Shown here one piece after another: positions 1 through 9,444 of a DNA stretch of 64,000 bases. The notes below the pieces were generated by a model. The model made no database searches, was not told the DNA's origin, and worked only from the letters and a program-made list of their open reading frames with translations. The stretch's first letter is position 1. Every line of letters begins with the position of its first letter. Both the position numbers and the translations under genes were made by a program. Origin of the DNA: Thermomonas flagellata (GTDB lineage Bacteria > Pseudomonadota > Gammaproteobacteria > Xanthomonadales > Xanthomonadaceae); NCBI RefSeq assembly GCF_022419185.1, contig NZ_JAJOZK010000004.1:1-64000 (forward strand), read 5' to 3'.

Positions 1-54
1 AGCCTGCTTGATGAACCCGATGATCTGTTCCGTGGTGAATCGACTCTTGCGCAT
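1..54 (-). CDS. IS3-family transposase OrfA, N-terminal 18 residues (partial)
   Basis: Reading the minus strand from the ATG at 54 gives MRKSRFTTEQIIGFIKQA. This is the characteristic start of IS3-family OrfA proteins, which carry a helix-turn-helix that binds the IS ends, usually followed by OrfB integrase made through a -1 frameshift. Only 18 codons are in the window, so the family is firm but whether the copy is active is unknown. Confidence 0.85.
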   Translation of the reverse strand, partial: MRKSRFTTEQIIGFIKQA

Positions 55-120
55 GTCCGTCCTCTCTGGATGACGGACTCTACCTAGCTTCGAGTGGTAC
101 GGCTTGCGGGGGGCAGGTCA
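1..120 (-). mobile_element. End of an IS3-family insertion sequence (element continues left of the window)
   Basis: On the minus strand the sequence begins TGACCTGCCCCCCG at 120, the TG...CA terminus usual for IS3-family elements. About 65 bases further on comes an ATG that starts a typical IS3 OrfA. The rest of the element lies outside the window, so subgroup, intactness and target duplication cannot be judged. The IS end is 100 bp from the stop of the neighbouring polymerase gene, which is not interrupted. The exact IS tip at 120 is inferred from the terminal sequence only. Confidence 0.7.
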
Positions 121-220
121 CCACCGCACGACGCACCCCCAACAGCGGGGGTGGTCGCCGCACGATGTAGCGCACTCGCGCGCTGGGTTTTGGCATGGGC
201 CGGAATCCCGGCATCGGCGC

Positions 221-1672
221 TCAGAACAATCCCACCTGCGGCAGTCCGCGCCGCGGTCCCGACGTCCCCCAGCCGCCCGCACCGGAAGGCCGGTGTTTCC
301 TGGCTGTGCGCTGGCGATGGGCTTGTTCGGCCAGCACCTTGAACTGGTTCATCCGCACCTGCAGCAGTGTTTCGGCCGTGGTCGGCGCCTGCTCGGTGCC
401 ATGCAGGCCCGTCTCCTCTTCCAGTCCCGGGTCGGGCACGTGCTGGAACGGGATCCGCATCGGCGCGGCCGCGTGCGCCACCGCACTGGCCATCGACCCC
501 ACGTACAGGGCGCTATTGCCGTACTTCCGGTTGACCTCGTCCAGCAGGGCGCTGGCGGCCCGGGCCCGCCGACGGTCGGCCACGAGTTCCTCGCCCACCA
601 TGCTCTTCGGGGACAGTTCGTACAGGGCGACGGCCACCGCGAGCGGCGGATGCCGGCGGGCATTCCAGCGACCCTCCGCCGCTGCGCGCTCGACCGCGTG
701 CAGGCGGTCGCAGAGCAGCCGCAGCAGCGTGGGCGTGTCGTCCACCGGTGCGAACCGCAGGTCGCGTTCAAAGCGCGCCTCCATGCCCACGAAGCGCGCG
801 CGGATCGCCATCGCGCCGGCCAGGAAGCCCTCGTGGCGCAGCCGCATCGCCGCCTTCGCCAGCAGCTTGCACAGCACCGAGCGCATGCCGGCATACGTGC
901 GCAGCTTCGGGTCGAGGACGTGGGAATGGCCGATCGAGCCGCGCCGGGTGATGCGTTCCGGCAGGTCGAACCCCTGCAGATTCAGCCAGAAGCGCTCGCC
1001 TTCGATGCTGCCCCAGGCGCGGCGCAGCTGGTCGCGCGAGGCGGCGCACAATTGCTCTACGGTCTCGATCCCCGCGCGTCGCAGGCGCGCCTCCATCGCC
1101 GGGCCGATCCCGCACAGGTCGCGCAGCGCCAGCCCGTGCAGGGCATGCGGCAGGTCGGCCTGCTCGATCACCGTCAGTCCGTCGGGCTTGTGCATGTCCG
1201 AGGCAGTCTTGGCCAGGAATTTGTTCGGGGCGATGCCGATCGAACAGGTGAGGCTGTCGCCGAAACCCACGTCGCGCAAGGCCTGCTTGATGCGGCGGGC
1301 GATGGCCTCGGCGTTGCCGCGCTGGCGTTCACGCCCGATCAGCCAGCAGGGCACCTCGTCGATCGAAGCCGCCTTGCCGGTCGGGATGCAGGTGCGGATC
1401 GCCTCGAGGAACTGGTGGTGCACGCGGACGTAGCGTTTCGGCCGCGCGATCTGCAGGGCGATGTCGGGGCAGCGTTGCAACGCCTCCGCCACGCTGGTGC
1501 CGGTCTTGATGCCGAAGTCGCGCTTGGCTTCCTTGCTGGCCGCGATGCAGCAGGTGCTGAGGCTGGCGACCGGGATGACGGCCACCGGCCGGCCGCGCAG
1601 GTGCGGCGCATCGTGCTGCTCGACGGAGGCGAAGAAGGAGTCGAAGTCGACGAACAGGCAGCGCAGGGTCAC
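221..1672 (-). CDS. Y-family DNA polymerase (DinB/UmuC/ImuB-like)
   Basis: 483-residue translesion-type polymerase. The N-terminus carries the Y-family signature LFVDFDSFFASVEQ with the first metal-binding Asp, then SIDEVPC about 120 residues later with the second acidic cluster, and NKFLAKTASDMHKPDG followed by a helix-hairpin-helix region (LCGIGPAMEARL). I chose the GTG at 1672 because it directly precedes the conserved core and has GGAG seven bases upstream; an ATG at 1759 would add 29 residues not expected in the family. The last ~35 residues are basic and low in complexity, and no beta-clamp motif is obvious. It stands alone, without imuA or dnaE2 neighbours, so its role in mutagenesis is inferred from the family only. 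Confidence 0.85.
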   Translation of the reverse strand: MTLRCLFVDFDSFFASVEQHDAPHLRGRPVAVIPVASLSTCCIAASKEAKRDFGIKTGTSVAEALQRCPDIALQIARPKRYVRVHHQFLEAIRTCIPTGKAASIDEVPCWLIGRERQRGNAEAIARRIKQALRDVGFGDSLTCSIGIAPNKFLAKTASDMHKPDGLTVIEQADLPHALHGLALRDLCGIGPAMEARLRRAGIETVEQLCAASRDQLRRAWGSIEGERFWLNLQGFDLPERITRRGSIGHSHVLDPKLRTYAGMRSVLCKLLAKAAMRLRHEGFLAGAMAIRARFVGMEARFERDLRFAPVDDTPTLLRLLCDRLHAVERAAAEGRWNARRHPPLAVAVALYELSPKSMVGEELVADRRRARAASALLDEVNRKYGNSALYVGSMASAVAHAAAPMRIPFQHVPDPGLEEETGLHGTEQAPTTAETLLQVRMNQFKVLAEQAHRQRTARKHRPSGAGGWGTSGPRRGLPQVGLF

Positions 1673-1949
1673 GGGGTCGCTCCACGCATGGGCGGGCAGT
1701 ATCGGCAGGCGCGGTCGCAGCCGCGGCTGCGAGGCTTCACGGCGCCACTCATGGCGCATGGCGATACGGCGGTGAGCCTGCCGCGCCGGCGTCGCGCCGG
1801 TTGCGACGGCGCGGGGCGCCGTGCGGGTCGGTCGAGCGATCAGTCGCCGGCGCGCCTGGGCGCGGGCACGGGCGAGGGGGATGGCGCGATCTGCAGCGGC
1901 GGCAGCGCCGCCGCGGGCGCAAGGGAACGATGCGTGCGCCGGGCGCCGT

Positions 1950-2342
1950 TCAGCCGCCGATGCGCAGCGCGGCCGACCCCATCAGCGCCAGCACGCACAG
2001 CAGCCCGAGCAGCCAGGCCAGGCTGCGCAGATAGTGCAGGCCGCCGAGGTAGAACAGGCCGTGCAGCACGCGCGCGGCCACGAACGCGACCGCCAGCCAG
2101 GCGATCCGCGGCGGCTCCACCTGCGCCCACTGCGCCATCAGCACACCGGCGGCGAACGGCGGGAAGGCCTCGAACGCGTTCAAGTGCGCGCCCCAGGCAT
2201 TGCGCACGCGGTAGTCTTGCTGGCGCGCGATCCAGCCGCGCGGGTCCTTGTTGTTGTAGTCGCGGCCGCTGCGCTTGGCGATCGCCACCCAGACGTAGGG
2301 CAGCACGGCGGCGATCAGCACACACCAGTAGGCGATGGCCAT
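1950..2342 (-). CDS. MAPEG-family integral membrane protein
   Basis: 130 residues with four hydrophobic segments and the MAPEG pattern of an N-terminal helix, a polar loop (GRDYNNKDPRGWIARQQDY) and the RxxNAxxAHxNAxEAFPPF motif (here RVRNAWGAHLNAFEAFPPF). The family includes glutathione-dependent eicosanoid enzymes in eukaryotes; the bacterial members of this short class mostly have no known substrate. A TAGGCT -10-like box on the minus strand at 2370-2375 would give a leader of about 20 bases. It stands alone between convergently and co-oriented unrelated genes. Family is secure, function is not. Confidence 0.85.
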   Translation of the reverse strand: MAIAYWCVLIAAVLPYVWVAIAKRSGRDYNNKDPRGWIARQQDYRVRNAWGAHLNAFEAFPPFAAGVLMAQWAQVEPPRIAWLAVAFVAARVLHGLFYLGGLHYLRSLAWLLGLLCVLALMGSAALRIGG

Positions 2343-2449
2343 GGCGGCACTCGGTGGCGAGGGGAGTCCAGCCTAGCAGCCGCGCGCGGGCCTGTGCCGC
2401 GGCGGGGCGAGTCGAAGCAGGGCAGGCCGCCCTTTCTCCAACCTCCTGC

Positions 2450-4207
2450 TTAGCGCGCCGGCCCGCCCTGCGCCGGCGCGGCGGACGGCGCGGCCGGCAG
2501 GCGCATGGCGTCGCGCGCAGCCTTGAACGGACTGCCCGGGTACCAGTCGGGCCAGCTGCCGTCGTTGGCCAGGCGTTCGCCGACCGCGAACACCGCCTGC
2601 AGATCCTGCACGATGCCGTCCAGCTTCCAGGTCGCCGGGTCGTACTGGTCGGACGGCTTGTGGTAGCGGTTCCGGGTGTAGTCCGCATTGGCGGCGCGCC
2701 CGGCCGCGACCCCGCCGGCGAGCAGGTCCACCCCGCTGTCCACGTACAGCGACGGCACCCCGGCCTTGGCGAAGTTGAAGTGGTCGGACCGGAAGTAGTA
2801 GCCGGCGGTGGGGTCGTCCTCCGCCACCGGGTGCCGGCCCTGCTGGCGCAGCACCTGCGCCAGCACGTCCTCCAGCTGCGAGCTGCCCTTGCCGACCACC
2901 ACCATGTCGCGCGCCTTGCCGATCGGCGCCAGCGCGTCCAGGTTGATCACCGCGACCGTGCGGTCGAGCGGGATCACGGGGTGGGCGACGTAGTACTTGG
3001 AGCCGAGCAGGCCGGATTCCTCCAGGGTGACGGCGAGGAACAGGATCGAGCGTTTGGGCGGGGTCGGCGCCTTGCGGAAGGCCTCGGCGATCTCGAGGAT
3101 CCCGGCCACCCCGGTCGCGTTGTCGACCGCGCCGTTGTAGATGTGGTCGCCCGGCTCGCCGGCGTGGGTGCCGAGGTGGTCCCAGTGCGCCATGTACAGG
3201 ATCGCCTCGTCCGGGGCCTGGCTGCCGGGCAGCAGGCCGATCACGTTGCGCGAGGACTTGCGCGCGATGGTGCTCTTCAGGGTGGTCGAGAGGGTGGTGC
3301 CCGGCAGCGCCACCGGCTTGAAGCCGGGCTTACCGGCGGCCTTGTACAGCTGCGCCAGGTCGAGCCCGGCGGCCTGGAACAGCGCGCGCGCGGCGTCCTG
3401 GGTCAGCCAGCCCTGGATCGGCACCCGCGGCGCCGGGTCGTCCTGCGCGGGCAGGTCGTACTGCGCGCCGGACCAGGAGTTGCGCACCACGTCCCAGCCG
3501 TAGGCGGCGCCAGCATCGTCGTGCACGATCAGGGCCGCCGCGGCGCCTTGGCGCGCGGCCTCCTCGAACTTGTAGGTCCAGCGCCCGTAGTAGGTCATGC
3601 GCGGGCCGTCGAACAGCTTGGGGTCGTGGGCGTGGAAGCCGGGGTCGTTGACCAGCATCACCACCGTCTTGCCCTTGAGGTCGAGGCCGGCGTAGTCGTT
3701 CCAGCCGCGCTCGGGGGCGTTGACGCCGTAGCCGACGAACACCACCGGGCTGTCCTGCAGGCGCACCTCCGGCTGCCCGGTGCGGGTGCCGATCACCATG
3801 TCCTTGCCGAACGCCAGCACCTGCTGCTGCGGGCCGATCCGGAAGTCGAGCGTGGCCGCCGGATCGGCGGTGGTCTCCACCATCGGCACGGTCTGGTACC
3901 AGGAGCCGCCGTTGCCCGGCTGCAGCCCGATCCGCGCGAACTGGTCCTTGATGTATTCGACGGTCTTCTGCTCGCCCTCGGTGCCGGGGCCGCGCCCGCC
4001 GAACGCATCCGAGGCCAGCTGCTGCACGTGCGCGGCGAAGTCGGCGGCGCTGATCTCCGGCTGGTAGGCGTGCGTGGCCGCGGCGGCGGCCTGCGCCCCG
4101 GCGGGGGCGGTGGCCTGCGCGGCGGGCGCGGTGGACGGCCCGCTGCAGGCGGCCAGCAGCAGGGTCAGGCCGGTAGCGGACAGCAGCGGCGGCAAGCAGC
4201 GGCGCAT
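2450..4207 (-). CDS. Secreted M28-family zinc peptidase, predicted lipoprotein
   Basis: 585 residues starting at the ATG at 4207, which has GGAG upstream; an upstream in-frame start at 4243 lacks one. A signal peptide with lipobox LLLAAC predicts an outer-membrane or periplasmic lipoprotein. A PA-like insert lies in the first half. The catalytic M28 domain follows, with zinc ligands readable in order: HWDHLG, VDNATG, LEESG (Glu pair), NLDA and SDHF. The family contains aminopeptidases and glutamate carboxypeptidase-like enzymes. Its role is probably extracytoplasmic peptide breakdown. A TAGAAT box at 4242-4247 (minus) faces the gpmI promoter. Substrate specificity cannot be read. Confidence 0.9.
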   Translation of the reverse strand: MRRCLPPLLSATGLTLLLAACSGPSTAPAAQATAPAGAQAAAAATHAYQPEISAADFAAHVQQLASDAFGGRGPGTEGEQKTVEYIKDQFARIGLQPGNGGSWYQTVPMVETTADPAATLDFRIGPQQQVLAFGKDMVIGTRTGQPEVRLQDSPVVFVGYGVNAPERGWNDYAGLDLKGKTVVMLVNDPGFHAHDPKLFDGPRMTYYGRWTYKFEEAARQGAAAALIVHDDAGAAYGWDVVRNSWSGAQYDLPAQDDPAPRVPIQGWLTQDAARALFQAAGLDLAQLYKAAGKPGFKPVALPGTTLSTTLKSTIARKSSRNVIGLLPGSQAPDEAILYMAHWDHLGTHAGEPGDHIYNGAVDNATGVAGILEIAEAFRKAPTPPKRSILFLAVTLEESGLLGSKYYVAHPVIPLDRTVAVINLDALAPIGKARDMVVVGKGSSQLEDVLAQVLRQQGRHPVAEDDPTAGYYFRSDHFNFAKAGVPSLYVDSGVDLLAGGVAAGRAANADYTRNRYHKPSDQYDPATWKLDGIVQDLQAVFAVGERLANDGSWPDWYPGSPFKAARDAMRLPAAPSAAPAQGGPAR

Positions 4208-4241
4208 GACGACTCCGGGGCAGGCAAACGGGGTGGTCCGC

Positions 4242-4280
4242 ATTCTAGCCAGCCGCGGCGCGGGTGCGGCTGGCTACACT
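4242..4280. promoter_or_regulatory. Divergent promoters of the M28 peptidase and gpmI inside an 11-bp inverted repeat
   Basis: TAGAAT (minus, 4242-4247) and TACACT (plus, 4275-4280) are back-to-back -10 elements. Between and overlapping them is a perfect inverted repeat, TAGCCAGCCGC at 4246-4256 and its complement at 4266-4276, with a 9-base loop. The TAGAAT arm and its upstream 14 bases are identical to the rsgA promoter at 61910-61929. Transcription start sites are inferred. Confidence 0.5.
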
Positions 4281-4312
4281 AGCGGCCCGCCGCCGCGCCG
4301 CAGGAACCGCCC

Positions 4313-5860
4313 GTGCCGCCGTCTTCTCCCATGCCCCGCCCCAAGCCCGTGGTGCTGATGATCCTCGATGGCTGGGGCCACCGCGAGGACCCGCAGGACA
4401 ACGCCCTCGCGCAGGCCGAACTGCCGCACTGGCGGCGGCTGTGGGCGCAGTGCCCGCATACCCTGATCCACACCGAGGGCAAGTACGTCGGCCTGCCCGA
4501 CGGGCAGATGGGCAATTCCGAGGTCGGGCACATGAACCTCGGCGCCGGCCGCATCGTCTACCAGGATCTGACCCGGATCGATGCCGCGCTCGAGGACGGC
4601 AGCTTCTACGCCAATCCCGAGCTGCAGGGCGCCTGCCGCGCGGCGATCGCCTCCGGCGGCACCCTGCACGTGCTCGGCCTGCTCTCCCCGGGCGGGGTGC
4701 ACAGCCACGAGCGGCACGTGTTCGCGATGCTCGAGCTGGCGCGCCGGATGGGCGTGCCGCAGGTCGCGGTGCACGCCTTCCTGGACGGGCGCGACACCCC
4801 GCCGCAATCGGCCGGCCCCAGCCTCGACGCGCTGCAGGCGCTGTGCGAGCGCCTCGGCAATGCGCGCATCGCCAGCCTCGGCGGGCGCTACTACGCGATG
4901 GACCGCGACCGCCGCTGGGAGCGGGTGCAGCGCGCGTGGGACGCGATCGTCGCGGCGCGTGCCGAATACCGCGCCGCGGATGCGCGCGCCGCACTGGCCG
5001 CGGCCTATGCCCGCGGCGAGACCGACGAATTCGTCGCCCCCACCGTGCTCGAGGGCGCCCAGCCGATGCGCGACGGCGACGCGGTGGTGTTCATGAACTT
5101 CCGCGCCGACCGCGCGCGCCAGCTGACCGCGGCGTTCGTCGATCCCGCGTTCGACGGGTTCCCGGCGCAGCGTCCGGCGCTGGCGCGGTTCGTGTGCCTG
5201 ACCGAGTACGACCCGCGCCTGCCGGCGGCGGTGGCGTTCCCGCCCGACGACCTGCGTCACACCTTCGGCGAGGTGGTGGCGGAGGCCGGATTGACCCAGC
5301 TGCGGATCGCCGAGACCGAGAAGTACGCGCACGTCACCTTCTTCTTCAGCGGTGGGCGCGAGGCGCCGTTCCCCGGCGAGGAACGCGTCCTCATCCCCAG
5401 CCCCAAGGTCGCCACTTACGACCTGCAGCCGCAGATGAGCTGCCCGGAGGTGACCGCGCGCCTGGTGGAGGCGATCGACGCCCGCCGCTACGACGTGATC
5501 GTGTGCAACATCGCCAATCCCGACATGGTCGGCCACACCGGCGTGCTGGCGGCGGCGATCGCCGCCGCCGAAGCGGTGGACACCGCGCTCGGCGCGGTCG
5601 CGGACGCGGTCACTCGCGCGGGTGGCGCGCTGGTGATCACCGCCGACCACGGCAACCTGGAGATGATGCGCGACCCCGCCACCGGCCAGCCGCATACCGC
5701 GCACACGGTCGGCCCGGTGCCGCTGGTCTACCTCGGCCCGCGCCCGGCGCGCCTGCGCGATGGCGGCGCCCTGCGCGACGTGGCCCCGACCCTGCTCGAC
5801 CTGCTCGGCCTGCCGGTGCCGGCCGAGATGACCGGGCACAGCCTGCTGCTGCCGGCCTGA
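4313..5860 (+). CDS. gpmI: 2,3-bisphosphoglycerate-independent phosphoglycerate mutase
   Basis: 515 residues, the normal length. It interconverts 3- and 2-phosphoglycerate in glycolysis and gluconeogenesis through a phosphoserine intermediate with two Mn ions. Visible hallmarks are LMILDGWG near the start, the phosphorylated serine in [17 protein letters not shown], the [11 protein letters not shown] segment, [11 protein letters not shown], and C-terminal TADHGNLE with metal-binding Asp and His. GTG at 4313 has GGA upstream; ATG at 4331 is an alternative six codons in. The stop overlaps the ATG of envC by one base (ATGA type), so the two are translationally coupled. Confidence 0.96.
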   Translation: MPPSSPMPRPKPVVLMILDGWGHREDPQDNALAQAELPHWRRLWAQCPHTLIHTEGKYVGLPDGQMGNSEVGHMNLGAGRIVYQDLTRIDAALEDGSFYANPELQGACRAAIASGGTLHVLGLLSPGGVHSHERHVFAMLELARRMGVPQVAVHAFLDGRDTPPQSAGPSLDALQALCERLGNARIASLGGRYYAMDRDRRWERVQRAWDAIVAARAEYRAADARAALAAAYARGETDEFVAPTVLEGAQPMRDGDAVVFMNFRADRARQLTAAFVDPAFDGFPAQRPALARFVCLTEYDPRLPAAVAFPPDDLRHTFGEVVAEAGLTQLRIAETEKYAHVTFFFSGGREAPFPGEERVLIPSPKVATYDLQPQMSCPEVTARLVEAIDARRYDVIVCNIANPDMVGHTGVLAAAIAAAEAVDTALGAVADAVTRAGGALVITADHGNLEMMRDPATGQPHTAHTVGPVPLVYLGPRPARLRDGGALRDVAPTLLDLLGLPVPAEMTGHSLLLPA

Positions 5861-7059
5861 TGCGGCGCGCCGGCCTGCTCGCCTGCCTGCTGCTGGCGTC
5901 GGCCGCGGCCGCGCCGGCGCAGCAGCGCGAGGAGGCCGAACAGCGCCTGCGCGAAGTGCGCGGGCAGCTGCAGTCGGTCGCGGCCGAACGGCGGCGGCTG
6001 GAGGGCCAGCGCGGCGCGGCCGGGCGCGACCTGCGCGCGGCGGATGCCGCGGTCGCCGCGGCCGAGCAGCGCCTGCGCCAGGTGCAACAGGCGCTGCAGG
6101 AGGATGCCGCGGCGCTGGCGCGGCTGCAGGCGCGGCGCGCGGCGCTGGCCGGCGATGCCGAGGCCCGGCGCGCGCAGCTGGCCGCACTGCTGCGCGCCGC
6201 CGCGCAGGCCGGGCCGGCGCCGGCGCTGCAGGCGCTGCTGGCGCAGGACCGCCTGGCCGACGCCCAGCGCCGGCTGGCCTACCAAGGCTATCTGCAGCGC
6301 GCCCAGGCCGAGCAGATCCGCCGGCTCGGCGCGGAACTGGCGGAGGTGGACGCGCTGCAGGCGCAGATCGCACAGCGGCGTGCCAGCCTGGACGCCCTGA
6401 CCCAGCAGCAACAGGCGCAGCTGCAGCAGCTGCAGCAGGCGCGCCGGCAGCGCGCGCAGCTGCTGGCCGAGCTCGATGCGCAGTACCGCGACAAGGCCCG
6501 CCGCGAGCAGGCGCTCGGGCGCGACGCGCAGGCCCTGCAGGCGCTGCTGGCGCGCCTGCGCGCGGCCGCGGCGGAAGCGCAGCGCGAGGCGGCGCGGGCC
6601 AAGGCCGAGGCCGAACGGCAGGCGCGCGCGGGAATCCGTCCGCCGCCGCGGCCGACGCCCGCCGCCCCGATCGCACAGGTCGGCGGGCTGAGCTGGCCGG
6701 TGGCCGGCGGCCTGCTCGCCGGCTACGGTGGGCGCATGCCGGACGGCCGCCGCAGCGACGGCGTGCTGATCGCCGCCGGCGCCGGGACCCCGATCAAGGC
6801 GGTGGCCGACGGCACCGTGGTGTTCGCCGACTGGATGACCGGTTACGGCAACATCCTGATCATCGACCACGGCAACGGCTACATGAGCCTGTACGCCCAC
6901 GCCGACGGCCTGCTCAAGCCGGCCGGCACCGCGGTGCGGCGCGGCGAGCCGGTGGCCACGGTCGGCACCTCCGGCGGCCAGGACCGCCCCGCCCTGTATT
7001 TCGAACTGCGCCGCAACGGCAGCCCGGTGGATCCGCGTCCGTGGCTGGGCCGGCCGTGA
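5860..7059 (+). CDS. envC: EnvC-like murein hydrolase activator
   Basis: 399 residues: signal peptide ending APAQ, a long coiled coil rich in Ala, Gln, Arg and Glu (residues about 20-270), and a C-terminal LytM/M23-like domain. The LytM domain has lost the metalloprotease ligands: the usual HxGxD region reads SDGVLI and the HxH region reads LYFELR. It therefore cannot be an active peptidase, which fits the EnvC class that activates periplasmic amidases at the division septum. The coupling with gpmI and the following S41 protease is the usual gammaproteobacterial order. The start codon overlaps the gpmI stop. Confidence 0.92.
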   Translation: MRRAGLLACLLLASAAAAPAQQREEAEQRLREVRGQLQSVAAERRRLEGQRGAAGRDLRAADAAVAAAEQRLRQVQQALQEDAAALARLQARRAALAGDAEARRAQLAALLRAAAQAGPAPALQALLAQDRLADAQRRLAYQGYLQRAQAEQIRRLGAELAEVDALQAQIAQRRASLDALTQQQQAQLQQLQQARRQRAQLLAELDAQYRDKARREQALGRDAQALQALLARLRAAAAEAQREAARAKAEAERQARAGIRPPPRPTPAAPIAQVGGLSWPVAGGLLAGYGGRMPDGRRSDGVLIAAGAGTPIKAVADGTVVFADWMTGYGNILIIDHGNGYMSLYAHADGLLKPAGTAVRRGEPVATVGTSGGQDRPALYFELRRNGSPVDPRPWLGRP

Positions 7060-7123
7060 GCTGCAGGGCATCATGGGGCGGCCGGTGAGCTCCCTTCCAC
7101 GCCACATTCCGAGGACGCCCGTG

Positions 7124-8551
7124 ATGCCCCGCGCCCGCCGCCTGTTCCCGCTCCTGATGGCCTTGCTCGCCGCGCTGCCGGCCGTGGCCGCGCCGCAGGC
7201 GGCGCCGGCGCAGCAACCGCAGGCGCAACCGCAAGCCCAATCGCCATCGCCATCGCCATCGCAGGCCCCGGCCGAGGCCGACGGCGAGGCGCAGGCCAAG
7301 GTGCCGCTGGAGGAGATCCGCCGCTTCGTCACCGTGTTCAACGCGGTCAAGCAGGCCTACGTGGATCCGGTCGACGACCATGCGCTGATGCAGGCGGCGG
7401 TGCGCGGCCTGCTGTCCGACCTCGACCCGCACAGCGCCTACCTCGCGCGCCGCGACGCCGAAGAGTTCGACGACATGACCCGCGGCGGCTACGAGGGGGT
7501 GGGGCTGGAACTGCAGACCCTGCCCGACGGCAGTCTGCGGGTGGTGGCCCCGATCGACGATGGCCCGGCCGCGCGCGCCGGCCTGCGCAGCGGCGACCGC
7601 ATCGTCGCGATCGACGGCAAGCCGCTGGACCCGGCGGCGAACGACACCTCCGCCCCGCTGCGCGGCAAGGCCGGCACCCGGGTCACCCTGCGCATCGTCC
7701 GCCCCGGGGTGCGCGAGCCGTTCGACGTCGCGCTGGTGCGCGACACCATCCGCACCCGCAGCGTGCGCGGGCGCCTGCTGGCACCGGGTTTCGGCTACCT
7801 CAGGATCGCCAGCTTCCAGGCCGGCACCGCCGCCGATTTCGTGCAGCAACTGGACGCCCTGCAGAAGCAGGGCCCGCTGCGCGGGCTGGTGCTCGACCTG
7901 CGCAGCAATCCCGGCGGCCTGCTGGTCGGGGCGGTGCAGGTGGCCGACGAGCTGCTCGACAAGGGCGGGATCGTCAGCACCAAGGGCCGCCTCGCCGGCG
8001 GCGACACCCGCTTCGACGCCACCCCCGGCGACCGCCTGCACGGCGCGCCGGTGGTGGTGCTGGTGGATGCCGGCACCGCCAGCGCCGCCGAGGTCCTGGC
8101 CGGCGCGCTGCGCGACAACGGCCGCGCCCGCGTGGTCGGCAGCCGCACCTTCGGCAAGGGCTCGGTGCAGACCCTGCTGCCGCTGGACAACGGCGACTCG
8201 GTCAAGCTGACTACCGCGCGCTACTACACCCCGAGCGGGCATTCGATCCAGGCAGTCGGCATCGCGCCGGACGTGGTCCTGCACGCCGACGGCCGGCGTG
8301 GCCCGGCTCCGGTCAGCGAGGCCGACCTGCCGCGCCACCTGCAGGGCGAACGGGTGCTGGAGGGCGACAATGCCGGCGAGGTGCTGCCCGGGGAGGCGCC
8401 GGTCGCGGCCGCGCTGGCCGAACTCCGGCGCATGGCCGGGGAGCCGCCGGCGCCGGCCGCCGGCACGCCCGGCGTCGCGCCAGCCAAGCCCGCACCGGCC
8501 ACGTCACCCGTCAAGCCTGCGGCCAAGCCCAAGTCCGCCGTCAAGCCTTAG
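7124..8551 (+). CDS. S41-family carboxy-terminal processing protease
   Basis: 475 residues. ATG at 7124 follows GAGGA and precedes a signal peptide (LFPLLMALLAALPAVAA); longer starts at 7073 would bury this. A proline/glutamine-rich linker, an N-terminal helical part with YVDPVDDHALMQAAVRGLL, a PDZ domain (YEGVGLELQ to about residue 190) and the S41 protease domain follow. The catalytic serine is in DAGTASAAEVLAGAL and the lysine in RTFGKGSVQ. The C-tail is a low-complexity Pro/Ala/Lys stretch. It acts in the periplasm on protein C-termini. Third gene of the gpmI-envC-ctp group. Its stop overlaps the convergent rhomboid gene by four bases. Confidence 0.94.
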   Translation: MPRARRLFPLLMALLAALPAVAAPQAAPAQQPQAQPQAQSPSPSPSQAPAEADGEAQAKVPLEEIRRFVTVFNAVKQAYVDPVDDHALMQAAVRGLLSDLDPHSAYLARRDAEEFDDMTRGGYEGVGLELQTLPDGSLRVVAPIDDGPAARAGLRSGDRIVAIDGKPLDPAANDTSAPLRGKAGTRVTLRIVRPGVREPFDVALVRDTIRTRSVRGRLLAPGFGYLRIASFQAGTAADFVQQLDALQKQGPLRGLVLDLRSNPGGLLVGAVQVADELLDKGGIVSTKGRLAGGDTRFDATPGDRLHGAPVVVLVDAGTASAAEVLAGALRDNGRARVVGSRTFGKGSVQTLLPLDNGDSVKLTTARYYTPSGHSIQAVGIAPDVVLHADGRRGPAPVSEADLPRHLQGERVLEGDNAGEVLPGEAPVAAALAELRRMAGEPPAPAAGTPGVAPAKPAPATSPVKPAAKPKSAVKP

Positions 8552-9240
8552 TAGCCGCGCTGGCGGCGCAGCCGGCGTGCGATCGCGGCGCGGGTGAAGA
8601 GCGCGAACACGATCCCGAACAAAAAACCGCCCAGGTGCGCGGCCCAGGCCACCGCGCCGAAGCGCGGCCCGCTGTAGGCGAAGATCACCTGCAGCAGCGC
8701 CCACAACCCGATCAGCAGCGAAGCCGGTACCCGCACGAACTGCAGGAACAGGCCGAGCGGCAGCACCACCCCCAGGCGCGCCTGCGGGAACAGCGCCAGG
8801 TAGGCGCCGATCACCGCCGAGACCGCGCCGCTGGCGCCGATGATCACGTTGTCCGGCGGTCCGATCGCCAGCACCGCCGCGAGATTGGCCACCGCGCCGC
8901 CGAGCAGGAACAGCAGCAGGAAGCGCAGGCCGCCCATCGTGCGTTCCGCCGGCGGCCCGAAGATCAGCAGGAACACCAGGTTGCCGAGCAGGTGCAGCCA
9001 GTCGGCGTGCAGGAACAGCGCGGTGACCAGGCGCAGCAGGCTGCCGTCGGTCAGTGCGCTGCGCCAGGCGGCCGCGCTGTCCAGCCCGCCGGCGAGCACG
9101 CCCCAGGCCTGTTCGGTGCCCAGCCGCAGCGCCGGGCTGCGGGTCGCGGTCCACAGGTAGGCCAGCCACAGCGCCGCGAACAGCAGCGGATTGGCCCACA
9201 GCACGCGGGTCCTGCGGCGGGTGGCAATGCCGACGAACAT
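8548..9240 (-). CDS. Rhomboid-family intramembrane serine protease
   Basis: 230 residues with about six membrane segments. The catalytic serine is in GASGAVSAVIGAYL and the partner histidine in AAHLGGFLFG, both at the spacing expected for an active rhomboid; a conserved HADWLHLLGNLVFLLIFG precedes them. Rhomboids cleave membrane proteins within or near the bilayer; the substrate here is unknown. It converges on the S41 protease gene with a four-base overlap of the two stop codons. Confidence 0.92.
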   Translation of the reverse strand: MFVGIATRRRTRVLWANPLLFAALWLAYLWTATRSPALRLGTEQAWGVLAGGLDSAAAWRSALTDGSLLRLVTALFLHADWLHLLGNLVFLLIFGPPAERTMGGLRFLLLFLLGGAVANLAAVLAIGPPDNVIIGASGAVSAVIGAYLALFPQARLGVVLPLGLFLQFVRVPASLLIGLWALLQVIFAYSGPRFGAVAWAAHLGGFLFGIVFALFTRAAIARRLRRQRGY

Positions 9241-9309
9241 GCGCGGGATCCTGAACCCCGGCCCAGCGGCGGGCGGGACGGTTCGTTAGTAGTTGGTTAA
9301 ACGACGCGC

Positions 9310-9315
9310 TATAGT
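9310..9315 (+). promoter_or_regulatory. Candidate -10 element for fadL
   Basis: TATAGT lies in a locally AT-rich patch 130 bases before fadL. No -35 at a clean 16-18 bp spacing is visible; TTAGTA at 9286 is the best match with an 18-bp spacer. The rest of 9241-9444 holds the leader and nothing that looks coding. Confidence 0.35.
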
Positions 9316-9444
9316 ACATACGGCGTCGTACGTCGGGGGAGGGCTGCGCAAGCAGGAGTCCCGATCCGTGCACCGCTTGGTCCGGCCGCGCCGCACGCGC
9401 GCGCGGCCACCACCCAACCAGACCCACAAGGTATCGGAGACCTT

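Noticed and set aside
104..4282. 1392-codon open frame on the plus strand across the polymerase and M28 peptidase genes
   Set aside because: Antisense shadow in very G+C-rich DNA; low-complexity Arg/Ala/Gly composition, whereas the minus strand carries clear family motifs.
5860..7059. Calling EnvC an active M23 endopeptidase
   Set aside because: The zinc-binding His and Asp positions are replaced (SDGVLI, LYFELR).
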